Below are positions 1 to 10,960 of a stretch of DNA of 64,000 nt, in pieces. The DNA is taken from assembly GCF_009727055.1 (NCBI RefSeq), contig NC_052349.1:38491254-38555253 (forward strand), read 5' to 3'. The notes under the pieces are model-generated. The model made no database searches and was not told the origin of the DNA. It saw nothing but the letters and a program-made list of their open reading frames with translations. The DNA is from Benincasa hispida (lineage: Eukaryota; Streptophyta; Magnoliopsida; Cucurbitales; Cucurbitaceae). Position numbers and translations under genes: made by a program. Each line of letters starts with the position of its first letter. Position 1 is the first letter of the stretch.

Positions 1-227
1 TTGTCTTATTGCACACATTTTTTTAGTCTTTTTATTTTCTTTCATTTCCTTCTTTTTTTCTATTCTTTTTTTTATTTTTATTTTCTTTCCTTTCTCTGGT
101 TTTTGCTCATTCTTTTTCTTTCTGTTTCTTTTTTTAATTTTTCTTTCATAAGTGACTTAACACCAACAAACTAATCATCAAGTTTGATTATTATAACAAA
201 TAATAAATATAAATAGCAAATGAAAAT

Positions 228-1250
228 CTATTAGTGATAGCCACTAATATTTTCCATCACTGATAGCTTAATCTTTAATTATATTTTCATAGTTAATAGC
301 CACTTATAGAAATCTATCATTAATAGCCAACTTAGTGAATTTAATTAATAAAGTTGAATCTCAAACTAAAATGTAAGTGGAATGCCTAGAAGTTATCACT
401 ATAGCATATTTATCAGTGATAGAAGCTATCATCGAAAAGAAAATTGACTTATAAATGTTTAGGAAGGACAAGAAAGGGGCAAAAAGGTGTTCAGTGGCTA
501 TGATTGATAGAAGCTACTACTGATAGTATGTTATCAGTGATAGAAGCTAATACTAATAGCATGTTATCGATGATAGAAGCTACCCGATAGTATATTATCC
601 GTGATAGAAGCTACCTGATAGCACGTTATCATTGATAGAGAACTATCACCGATAACATGATATCAGTGAGATCATTGATAGCATCTTATCAATGATGTTA
701 TCAGTGAAAGAAGCTATCACTGATAACCACAATATGAGTGATGTTAGTGGTATCGGTGATAGAACTTTGGTGATATCTATATATCGAGTTTCTTTCAAAG
801 ATGATAACCAGTTATAGAAGTCTATCATTGATAGCCTTAAGTGTTAATATTTCAAGGTTGATTCTAATTGATGAAAGTTTATCAGTGATAGCGACTGATA
901 GTTACTATCAGTGATAGCCATGATAAAATATTATTAGTGATAGTTACTGTGGTAATCAAAGTTGTTGGTCTTCTTTCAAAGTTGATCATTATTTATAAAT
1001 CTATCATTGATAACCACTGATAGCATTAAGTATTGATATTTCAAGGTTGATTCCAACTGAAGAAGTGAATCAATGATAGCTACTGATAATTGATAGTAAA
1101 TTAAAAGGTAATATTTTAATATTGTATTATTTTTTCTCAAGTTGAAAGCTATCGTTGATAGCAACTATTATCGATAGCAATTGATAAAAGTTATCAGCAT
1201 AGCAGCTATCAGTGGCTATCACTGATAGCTGTTATCAGTGATAGCTTTTA
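228..1250. repeat. Palindrome-rich tandem array (TATCAGTGATA family)
   Basis: About 1 kb built from variants of the near-palindrome CTATCAGTGATAG. Between 506 and 612 the phrase GATAGAAGCT recurs at 506, 539, 572 and 603, a period of 31-33 bases. A longer unit of about 185-190 bases is visible as well: TTTCAAGGTTGATTC occurs near 847 and 1035, each after a CTATCATTGATA block. The same core occurs in short elements near 31.9 kb and 49.05 kb. No coding potential is seen; the short reading frames here are shadows. Confidence 0.85.
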
Positions 1251-2996
1251 ATTTGAGAAAACTGGGAAGAAGCGAACAAAATGATGGCTAGGCATGAGTT
1301 TTTTTAGTCTTTTTATCATTTTTTGATCTATATATGCAATTATTTTATCTTTGTACTACATATTCTATTATTTTGGGTTTGAATTCTATTTATGCAATTA
1401 GCCCTGTATTTTATTGGTTTCATTGAATGAATGAAAAGAGACTATTGTTCAAAGCTTCAAACTCCAAAAGGCCCGAACGAAAACCAGACATAAGATAATA
1501 ATTAAAAAAAAAAAACATTGACAAAGTATCACCAAAGTAATCATTAAGCTTAAATTACTATTGTATTTCGATAGCATTTTAGGCCATGTTTAATAACCAT
1601 GTCATTTTTTTTTTTTTTGGATTATGAAAATTAAGTCCATTTCTTCCTATTTCTTACAATGATTTGCATCTTTCTTGAGTACAATGGTTGAATTCCTAGA
1701 TAAACTTTAAAACAATTTTTTTTAAAAGCTACTTTTTTTTTTTGTTTTCAAAATTTGGCTTGGTTTTTTAAACCATGTAGATAACAAAAGAAGAAATTTA
1801 GATGTGAAAATAATGTCTATGGGTTTAATTTTCAAAAATAAATAACAAGAAACCAAATGGTTAGGGCCTTGATTTTTAGTTTTTAAAAATTAAGGTTATA
1901 AATGCTACTTCCACTACCTATTGATTTTTTTTAATTATTTATTATTATTATATACTTATTAAGAGCGTTTTAAAAAACCAAGCCAAGTTTTGAAAACCAT
2001 AAAAATCAAGTTGCTTTTGATAACCATTTAGATTTTAGTTTTTTGTTTTTGAAAATTAAGCCTGCAGACACCGGTTCCATCTATTGGTTTCTATGGTTTG
2101 TTGTCTATATTTTAGGAGTGTGTTCAAAATCAAAGTCAAGTTTTGAAAATTGAAAAAAGTAGTTTTCAAAAACTTGTTTTTTGTTTTTGGAAATTGGCTA
2201 AGAATTCAAATGCTTAGATAGAAAATAAGAAAATCATGAGTAAGAACTAGAGAGAAAATAAGTACAGATTTCAAAAATAAAAAGCAAAATGGTTACTAAA
2301 TGAGGTATTAGTTCTAAAATTTTCTATTTTTTCCTTTTTTTTTTTTTGAATTTTACTAAAAATTCAAGAAATTAGACGAGAAATATGAAAACTATGTTAT
2401 AGAAGTTGTAAAATAACAAACACAATTTTTAAAAATCAAATATAAAATAGTTACGAAATGGGACATAAATTTTGATTTTAGTATCTTTATAGTAGTTTTT
2501 TAATTAAAAAAAAATAACATAAGCATCCATCTAACAGTAATAGAAAGTTGTGTTAATAAGATGTGAGATGCCATATAAATGAAAATTTTCATAAATAACA
2601 TTAAAAATTTTCTTCTTTCACAATTAGCACTCCTTTTAGCAAATTGTTATAATACTTATTATCAGTCTTTCCTGGCTGAGACTAACTTTGGGATTTGCAT
2701 TTTTTTCATTGTACATCGATTTTTTTGGACTTTCTCGATAAAATCTCAATCAGGACGAAATGTGTAATCTTGACCAAATCTTACCTAATCTTTTCTAATC
2801 TTCTTCAAATTTCCTATTAATTATTCAAGTTAGACTTTTCTAAGTCTTTATTATTCAAATCAATAATCTTCCTAAAACTTTATCGTCCCATAAGAGAGGC
2901 TTAGAGTGTTTTTAGAAGAAGAAAATTCATAAAAACAAACAGAATTAGGTACATCAACCATGCTCATAAAGGGCTGAGGACATCCCATAAAGGAAA
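1251..2996. other. AT-rich gene-free stretch with inverted repeats
   Basis: No gene is visible. At 1743-1772 and 1966-1997 there are inverted copies of a segment reading TTTTCAAAATTTGGCTTGG on one strand. Related phrases follow at 2020-2160, so a small inverted-repeat transposon or rearranged copies of one is likely. A LINE-like 3' tail motif (GAATGAAAAGAGACTATTG) lies at about 1428-1446. Confidence 0.5.
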
Positions 2997-3368
2997 TTAT
3001 CCACCCCAAGAAAAGCCTCCATCCTCCATATTGGAGGAGGGAGGTTGATAAAAAAGAGAACTAATAGCATCCCTAGCAAGGAGATAGGCAACTTTGTTGC
3101 CATAATGATTACACTTGACAAAAGAAATGATCTTCATGATAGGAGCTTTGTCGAGGATCAACTCGACCACGTTCTTTGTTTCGGAGAGGTCTTCATAAAG
3201 ATTATTAAGAGCATTGATAATCTCCAACGAATCAGCTTTCACGAGAAGCGGGATGAGTATCCTACCAGAGCAAAGCTTCCAAAATAGCTTTACCTTCCAA
3301 AGCTTTAATGGGCCATTTTCAAGTAATAGACTTAAAACTGGTGCAAATAGGAGAGCCTCAAGAGTCAT
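2997..3368 (-). pseudogene. RNase H-like domain fragment of a LINE-type retroelement
   Basis: An open frame of 123 codons looks like the plant RVT_3 RNase H-like domain found at the C-terminus of non-LTR retrotransposons and in stand-alone relatives. Visible marks are the acidic stretch KADSLEIINALNN in the middle and the terminal NKVAYLLARDA, which matches the usual 'N..AH.LA..A' motif, with Y in place of H. The first catalytic-Asp strand is not seen, so this is a fragment. Nearby DNA is retrotransposon debris. It could instead be a piece of a domesticated RNase H-like gene. Confidence 0.6.
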
Positions 3369-3609
3369 GCACGATCCGTCTCACGCCACCTATATTCGGG
3401 AAGTAAAACCTCTGAAGTTATTCCATCTCCTTTTCTAAGAATAAAGTGTTTATTTTTAAGAATGGTATAGAGATTGGTTTTGGTTCAATAGAAAATAACT
3501 TGTATGTACTAAGGTCGTTAATCACAAAAGCCTTGCTTAATATTGAAATGTTCAAAACAACAACTGTAAAAAGACCAACAGTTTCTCCTAAAGAAAATAC
3601 TCATCTTTG

Positions 3610-3845
3610 GCATCTAAGCTGGTGTATTCCGTAGACAGAGAAAAACATATGGAACACTTGAGAATTGTGGTACAGATACTACGAGAAAATAAATTATATT
3701 CTAAGTTTAGCAAATGTGATTTTTGGTTGGATCAAATAGTGTTCTTAGGCCACGTAGTATCTACTACAAGGGTCAGCACGAATCCTCAAAAAATAGAAGT
3801 GATAGTAGGATGGGAGCGACCTGCCATGGTGTCAGAGGTTGATAA
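3610..3845 (+). pseudogene. Ty3/gypsy reverse-transcriptase fragment
   Basis: The frame reads through YSVDREKHMEHLRIVVQIL, then KFSKCDFWLDQIVFLGHVVS and PQKIEVIVGWERP. This is the conserved stretch after the catalytic YIDD box of gypsy polymerases (EEHxxHLxxVLxxL, KCxFxxxxVxFLGHxVS). The catalytic motif itself lies upstream and is not preserved. The similarity stops near 3840, about 45 bases before an LTR that begins at 3888. Confidence 0.85.
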
Positions 3846-3887
3846 TATTGTTCCTGCCAAACTTGTTGTGTTAACTTGTGTTGTTCA

Positions 3888-4663
3888 TGTTGGGATTGGT
3901 GTCCTAATTCTCTGGAGCCTCGTTGTTTGTGATATATACACATTGTTATGAATAAAATAAGAGTTATTTCATTATGGAATTTACTCATATCCAATATTGG
4001 TTATCGTATGTAAACTTAAGCATGTATATGAGATATATAAGTGGATCATGCCTTAAGTGATAACCTAAATAGGCCTGTAATATAAGGATTAAGGTGGGAT
4101 ACCTGATCCTGGTGACATTACGGATACAACCCGCTTTGTAGAGGTTTGCAAGTATTATGAACTACTACAGATGGTAGATCCTGACCATTCATGTGGAGAC
4201 AGCGAGCGGAGGTGTCCTATACAAAGAGTTTGTATAAGACCGGACCACGAGATGATTCGTCTCTGTATATAACACCGTTGATATTGGATACTTACATCTC
4301 ACCTAAACGACCATAGGTGACATGACTACAATCCTGAGTGTTTTGGGAACTTCTGCCTTTGAGGCCAGTCCTTTGATTAGTATGGGTGAGAGTGGCCAGA
4401 TTGCCAACTCAACGTGCCTACCTTTTTGAGGACTTGTCTGATATGGGAGCTGGGAACTCAATCCACAAGATGGAATTCACTTTTTTCCCGAATCAGGGAT
4501 AAGTAAAGAGATTGCTCCCTTAAGGGCTAATTCTGAGGCTCGAACATAGTGGCATAACTTCTCTTTGGAGAAGAAGACTCAGTCATAGTAGGACTATGAC
4601 TGAAATTTGGAACTATCCTTCCACTACTCATGGAAATCCTCACGTCCAATTTTCTTTAGTTTC
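3888..4663 (+). mobile_element. Internally deleted LTR of the 2-kb TGTTGGG family
   Basis: The segment starts TGTTGGGATTGGTGTCC and follows the long LTR copy at 8362-10502 almost base for base to 4603 (TAGTAGGACTATGACT). It then jumps directly to sequence matching the LTR's last part (AATTTGGAAC ... CTCATGGAAATC). About 1.4 kb of the LTR body is therefore missing. The right boundary is approximate, within about 20 bases. Confidence 0.8.
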
Positions 4664-4837
4664 ATACTGTTGTCCATACAAAACTTGTCATTGGAAGTAC
4701 TGGGATTAATTATTTGAATTTTATTGACCATGTTACTTTTATTGAAACTTGTTGAACTCAAAATAAGGAAGGAAAAAAAAGATGGTTCAACCGTTCCTAT
4801 ATTTTTATGATTTTTGAAAAATAGCTACAATAAGAGA

Positions 4838-5155
4838 TGCCAAATATCTGAGGCAGTTTCTCTTCCAGTGACCGTCTTGGTTGCAATGGAAATACTTTCC
4901 TTTGTCAACCCTCACTGGTTGCCTACCCCTTTGAACAACAACTTCTGGGTTAGTAGCAGCCTTCCTCTTTCCACCCTTTTTCTTTTTCTACTTTTTAGTA
5001 CCGGAGGAAGAAGGTGCAGACTTAGTTCCAGAGATTGAACCTTCATGGAACTTTTTGGATGATAAAGCAACATTTGCTTCACCCTTCTTCTCCTTGCTTT
5101 TCAACAAGGATTGGAAAGTCTACAGCTCGTTGAGCAGAGTAGTCAGGTTGTAGTC
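4838..5155 (-). pseudogene. Ty1/copia gag C-terminal fragment with zinc knuckle
   Basis: Read on the minus strand, the product runs from YNLTTLLNEL through a Ser/Lys-rich linker (SSGTKK, KKKKGGKRK) to the knuckle FHCNQDGHWKRNC and RYLA. This is the usual C-terminal half of copia gag polyproteins. In-frame stops occur after NEL and after the KK run. The first cysteine of the CCHC knuckle is Tyr, so it could not bind zinc normally. No protease or integrase follows. Confidence 0.8.
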
Positions 5156-5159
5156 AATC

Positions 5160-6480
5160 CTATGATGATTTTGTAGGTCTCGAGTATACAAGAGGTTGAA
5201 TGAAGCGTTGGGACGAAAAGATGATAAAACGATCAAGATAGGAGCTAAATTGCACAAAAGGGGAAAGAAGGCCAAAGAATTACAAATCTACCCCAGCCGG
5301 AGCGTTGCGCAACGCTAGAAGACAAAGGTTCATCAACCGTCCAAATTATGAAATTTCAGTCTTAAAGTGAGTTTTTCCTAAATCTCTGTTAATATTGGAC
5401 ATTGTGGTTGCTTTTTATATTTAATTATTGTACCAATTATGCAACTATCAATGGATTTTGTCAATTTGTATTCAATTATTGTACCAATTATACAACTGTT
5501 AGTGGATTTCTTGAAAAATTTCACCATCCATGAGTAGGTAATTCTTTTTGTTGGGGAATTATATAGATTGACACTTTCTTGAGACTTTTCTTTGAATTTC
5601 TTTTATGTAGTTACTTTCTTTTGAATGTTCTTGATGAGATTTCAAATAAAATTAATTAAGAATGAATTGACAACTCAAGACTAATCAATTTTTGTATGCA
5701 AAACTTACATAGTTCTATAACAAATTTGTAATTAGGATTGAATTAATTAATGATCTTGTTAGAAAATATGGACTTCTTTTCCTCTTTTCTTTAAAGAACA
5801 TATTAATTCAGAACATTCATACAATCAATCTTGAATTTCCAGTCTTTTGATTTCAAAATTTGGCATAGTTAAGAAAACCCATGAGTTTAATGCAATTTAG
5901 GGATTAATTGTGAAATGTCTTTAGGAAACAATTAAGACCTAGATTAGGGTTAATTGTTAAATTAGTTAATTAGAGCAATAGGGATTTATCCTTAATGAAC
6001 TATTGAATAATCTAATTGCATGATTCTCTGTTAAGTTAATGATAGAATTGCCTAGTTTACATAAAATCCCCAAGATTTCATTTTCCATTGAATCTTATCT
6101 CATAAACTCTCTTATTTCTCTCATTACTAGATTTCTTATATCAAATCTTGCTTTTCATTTAGTCGTTTTTTGTTCTTAAAAACAAACAATTCCCCTGTTT
6201 AATCTTTTGTATTTTGGAATTCAGTTAGCCTATTTTGGCCAATTAATAGATGTTTTCTTGGGATTGACTTCTTACTCTACTATTGTTATGTGCTAGTTTT
6301 AGTTGTAGTTAGAGTATTATAAATTTTATTTGTTCTGAGTAAGATAGAATTCACAACACCTATTTTAGCCCAAACAAACCCTAAAGAAAAGAAGAAGAGA
6401 GAAAAGAAACTTCCTGCAAAACCACCACACGTTAGTGATTGTTCGCAGAATTTAAGGAGAATGAAGTTATTTTCCCTCCT
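5160..6480. other. AT-rich unassigned repeat DNA
   Basis: No gene is seen. A perfect 16-base palindrome, AGCGTTGCGCAACGCT, lies at 5301-5316. The rest resembles untranslated or LTR-type retroelement DNA without a recognisable protein domain. Its right limit merges with the reversed LTR that becomes recognisable near 6.5 kb. Confidence 0.4.
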
Positions 6481-6489
6481 TAATTTTGA

Positions 6490-7827
6490 AATTTAAAAAT
6501 AAATAAAAAGAATTTAATTTAATTATATATATATATATATATTATATATATATATATATATTATATACACACACACACACAACTAACTTATTATATGTAT
6601 ATATAACTATATGTTATATCATATAATACATAACCTATAGTTTTTATATTGTATCAAATACAATATAACCTATAGTTTTAATTCTCTCAATAATGCATGA
6701 TATTTAATATAAATCACATCTATACTAAATTCAATTATATGAATCTTATTCAATTAGTATTTGAATCATATTCAAATTTTTAATTCCTATCTAAATAAAC
6801 TTTATATTATAATGTATTGAATACATTATATTAATTATATCATATATAATTAATTTAAATTAATTATATTACATATAATTAATTCCCTCAATTAATTTGA
6901 AAATTTTAAATTAATCCAAAATTAATTCTCAATAATCCTTGTTGAGCTATAGATGAGACCTTATGACTTGTAAATTAAGCTCCAGTGGTACTTGAATAAT
7001 TAATTAAACTCCTTTAGTTAAATTATTTAACATCCATTAATTGTCGATTACTCCACTAAAGATCGATAGAAGCACTCTTTGCACTATAGATATATTTCTT
7101 TGTCCATTGGATATAATCAGTCAACAATGCGATGGCCCTTCACAAATTACTCGTAAGTACAGTTGGGCCAAAATTACCGTTTTGCCCCTATAGTTACACC
7201 TAACTCCTTAAGTACCACTGATCCCTCTAATGAACAATTAAGTTATAGTTCAACTATGACCAAAGCCCTCTTGGGCCAAAAGAGGGTATGATGTCACATT
7301 GTTCAAGCCCCAGAATCATCCCTTAAGGAAACAATTTATTTACTTACCCAAACATTAGAGAATGAGTGAATTTCGTCTTGTGTAGTTGTGTTCCCAACTC
7401 CCTAATAAGACGAATTCTCAGAATTGTAGGCTTATTGAGTCGGCGATCTAACCACTCTCACTCATACAAATCAAAGGACCGTTTTCATAGGCAGGAGTTC
7501 ACAACTCACTCAGGATTCAAGTCATCTTGGTGAAATGTATATCTCTATTATTAATGACGTTATATAATGAGACTAGTTATTTTGTGGTCTAATCTTATAC
7601 AAACTCCTTTGTATAGAACACCCCCGCTCATATGTCTCTACATGAATGATCAAGATCATATCATTTGTAGCACTTTACAACAGTTGTAACATCTATAAAA
7701 CAAGTCATATTCGCAGTGTTACTAGAATAAGGTACCCAATCTTATCCATATACTACAGACCATTTAGGTTATCACTTAAACATGATCTACCTATATGTCT
7801 CTACATACATGTTTAAGCTGCAGAAGA
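6490..7827 (-). mobile_element. LTR (minus orientation), distal part, split by a gypsy LTR
   Basis: Sequence from about 7080 to 7827 is the reverse complement of the LTR family also seen at 41.19-42.08 and 54.54-56.6 kb (for example TTAAGTACCACTGATCCCTCTAATGAAC). The LTR breaks at 7827 and resumes at 12491, where its terminal part ends CCCCAACA at 12639. The left end, beyond an AT/CA microsatellite at 6520-6580, could not be placed. Confidence 0.7.
6520..6582. repeat. AT and CA microsatellite
   Basis: Alternating TA runs are followed directly by an (AC)n tract, inside the AT-rich part of the reversed LTR. Confidence 0.9.
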
Positions 7828-8361
7828 TGTAAATCACGAATTCTACATTTTCCATATAAGTATGTTTAGCCATGAGGATATTATGTTCATTAATTGATAA
7901 GTGGAAATCTATGGTTTAATTACAGGGAATTACGAATGAAGGAAAGAAAAAAAAAAAGAATAAAGAAATTTCTTAATGGAACTTGGCTGAAAAGCATTAA
8001 GATATTGCTGGGTGAGGTGGCGGTTTGATATTCATTCATGAGAAGCGGCCGGAAGTATAAAAGGAAGATGAACTTCAGAAGCTCGGTTTTGGCAAATGAT
8101 TATAGCGAATTAAGTAAGATCAGTGCCATTTGAAAGCTAGGAGAATCTAGTTTCTGAGGTTGGGTTTCTGGAGGAAGATCTCATAGAAAGAAGGACGAAA
8201 AGTAAAGAAATTGCAGAAAGGCCAGATTCTCGGATTGATCAAGACTAGGGGTGAAGATTGGAAGCTCCAGGCTAAATTACAAGGAGTTTAAGGCTGAAAT
8301 TTTAAGATAAGGAAGTTAACTCAATTCTAAACAAGTTTGTAGAAGAAAGTTTCTTGAAAAG

Positions 8362-10502
8362 AGTTGGGATTGATGTCCTAATTCTCCCGGAGTCTCGTTG
8401 TTTTGTAAAGATACACTTGTTTAATGAATAAAATAAGTGTTATTTAATTTTGGTATTTACTCATATCCAATAAACAAAACTTCTTGGTTATCTTATGTGA
8501 ACTTAAGCATGTATATGTGATATACAAGTGAATCATTCCTTAAGTGATAACCTAAATAGGAATGTAGTATAAGGATTAACGTGGGATACCTGATCCTGGC
8601 GACACTACGGATACGATCCGCTTTGTAGAGGTTTACAAGTGTTGTAAACTACTACAGATGGTTGATCCTGACCATTCATGTGAAGACGTGTGAGTGGGGG
8701 TGTCCCATACAAAGAGTTTGATAAGACCTGGACCATGAGATGACTAGACTATGTATCGTTGATACTAGAGACTTGCATCTCACTTAAACGACCATAGGTG
8801 ACACGACCTCAATCCTAAGTGTTTTAGGAACTCTTACCTTTGAGGGCGGTCCTTTGATTAGTATGGGTGAGAGTGGCCAGATTGCCAACTCAACATGCCT
8901 ACCTTTTTGGGGACTTGTCTGATTTGGGAGTTGGGAACTCAATCCACAAGATGAAATTTATTTCTTTCCCGAAGCAAGGATAAGTAAAAAGATTGCTCCC
9001 TTAAGGGCTAATTTCGGGGCTTGAACATAGTGACCACAGCTTCTCTTTGGAAGAGAAGACTCAGTCATAGTAGGACTATGACTTATGTTCATTAGAGGGA
9101 TCAGTGGTACTTAAGGAGACAGATGTAACTACAAGGGCATAACGGTTATTGACCCAACTGTACTTAGAGCGATCTGTGAAGGGTTGTCGCACCGCTGATT
9201 GGTTAAGATGGACACGTAATATATCTGTGGTAAGGAGACTTCAGCTGTTAGTTTTTAGTGGAATTCCTGACAGTTAACGGATAATGGATCCCGTGACTAA
9301 AGAGTCTAGTCAGTTATTCACGTACCATTGGAGCTTCGAGCTACAGGTCCATAAGGTTCCCTTGGTAGCTCAATGGATTCAATTGAGAATCAATTCTTGG
9401 TGTTGATTTGAAATGTTCAAATTGACAAGAGGTTTTTTTATTATGAGATACATCTAGTGGAGGATTGATGTAAATGAAATTTGCATTAAGTACCATGGAA
9501 TAGAAAAAGAAATATGGTTTATATGTTTCATGAGGTGAAATATTAAAACTATAGGCTATAAATATAGTATGATAAATTGGTTATCATTTATATTTATAAT
9601 AATATTAATTGTTAGATAATTAATTATTTTTCTTAATAATCAAATTAGTGGGTGGTTATTGAATCATGGTAACTGTGAGTTTAAAAGAAAAATGGTTTTC
9701 CTGTTTTCAAAATGAAGATTTCAAAAGTTTGAAAAAAAAGTTTTGAGTTTTCTCTCTCACGCAAAAGAAACCCACGAAGTCGTCAAGTAAATACAGATTT
9801 ACTAAGCGACAGTTGGACGAGCTAAACGATCGTGCAATATTTACTAAACGATCTCATAGTTTTGCTAGATGATCACTTGCCCTAAGGAAATGATCGTGTA
9901 GAGTCTGTAGGCGATAGACCGAGCTAAACGATGAGCTAAACAATCGCATAGCTTTAGCTAGACTATCGACCTATGTGATAGGTTTCCTCCATCTCCCACT
10001 TGCCCAGTCGTGTATGCGATTGGTGGTTCCTCCATCCGTCTATTTCATACCATGTCCGAACAGAGCCCGCCTTCTAGATTTTCACACCGAGAATACCAAG
10101 GTAGCCTTGTTGGTGGTGTCAGACTCAATTCAACACCGTCGAGGTTTTCTGGAGGCCGTTTGTGGTGCTGTGGAGGCCGTTCGTGTTGCTGAGAAGTTCG
10201 TGGCCATCGTTGAGGACGAGCGTGAAGTGTTCGTGCTGTGTTCGTTGTTGTGTTGCAGTCACGTAGATCGAGTGTTCGTGGTCGCTGTTTTTCGAGCGGT
10301 CGCACAACGGAGCATAGAGACGTTTCTGCAAATGTTCATAGGTTTTTTCCTTTGTGCATTTAAGTTTTTCATGCTGTAATTTCTGTATGAATTGTATAAC
10401 CGCTTGTTTGAAGTCGATTGTAAGTGCATTGTTCATTCATGATTGTGATTTGGAATAATCTTGTTCCGTTGCTCATGGAAATCTCAGATCTGATTTCCTT
10501 CA
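8362..10502 (+). mobile_element. Nested solo LTR, about 2.1 kb, TGTTGGG family
   Basis: The start AGTTGGGATTGATGTCC (first T changed to A) and the end TGATTTCCTTCA match the ends of the reversed copy at 57042-59242 along the full length. It sits inside the gypsy LTR. AAAGA occurs at both edges (8358-8362 and 10502-10506) and may be the target duplication, though it overlaps the ends as drawn here. The palindromic CGATCGTTTAG-type array lies at about 9800-9975. Short open frames at 9975-10436 fall wholly inside the LTR and are conserved only as repeat DNA. Confidence 0.8.
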
Positions 10503-10559
10503 AAGAACTCTGACTTTTGAGTTATGAATTTTTGAAGTTGAAACAGGAATTTAGTGCGT

Positions 10560-10960
10560 AAAGAGGCAGTAGCTTGGCAAGATCAAGCAAGCAGCTCACC
10601 ATAGAGAGCGAGAGCGAGACGAGAAAGATGTGAATCTTACTCGGGATGATAATCTCGCTGCTTTTTGTGCTGAATGTCGCTGAATTTTTGGTGTAAATCT
10701 CGCTGCTCACTCAAATCTCGTTGGTTTTCTATCTAGTCTTGCTATAAATTACACTAAATCTCGCTAATGATTGTAAGTCTCGCTAAAAATGAAAAATCTC
10801 GCTAGTTTTGTGCCTAATCTGACTGATTTTCATGCTAAGTCTCGCTCAGAAGATGATCTCGCTAGTGATGATCTCGTTGGTGAAGATCTCTTTGGTGATG
10901 ATTTCGTTAGTGTTGATTCCGCTAGTAAGGGTCTCGCTAGTAAGAAAACTATTTGAAACA
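10560..10960 (+). repeat. Degenerate CTCGCTAGT minisatellite
   Basis: The phrase (A/G)TCTCGCT(A/G) recurs more than a dozen times at irregular steps of about 12-25 bases, for example ATGATCTCGCTAGTGATGATC. It lies in the gypsy LTR after the nested copy. The units are too degenerate and unevenly spaced to be a CRISPR-type array. Confidence 0.7.

Noticed and set aside
506..640. CRISPR-like spaced repeats
   Set aside because: The 31-33-base period is a simple tandem with no unique spacers, and no cas genes; plant nuclear DNA.
228..1250. CTATCAGTGATAG equals the core of the bacterial tet operator
   Set aside because: Units are degenerate, tandem and embedded in plant repeat DNA, with relatives at 31.9 and 49 kb; not a vector-derived tetO array.
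9975..10436. Overlapping ORFs of 60-134 codons on both strands
   Set aside because: They lie wholly in the 2.1-kb LTR and recur in the reversed copy at 57.1-57.6 kb without protein-like conservation.
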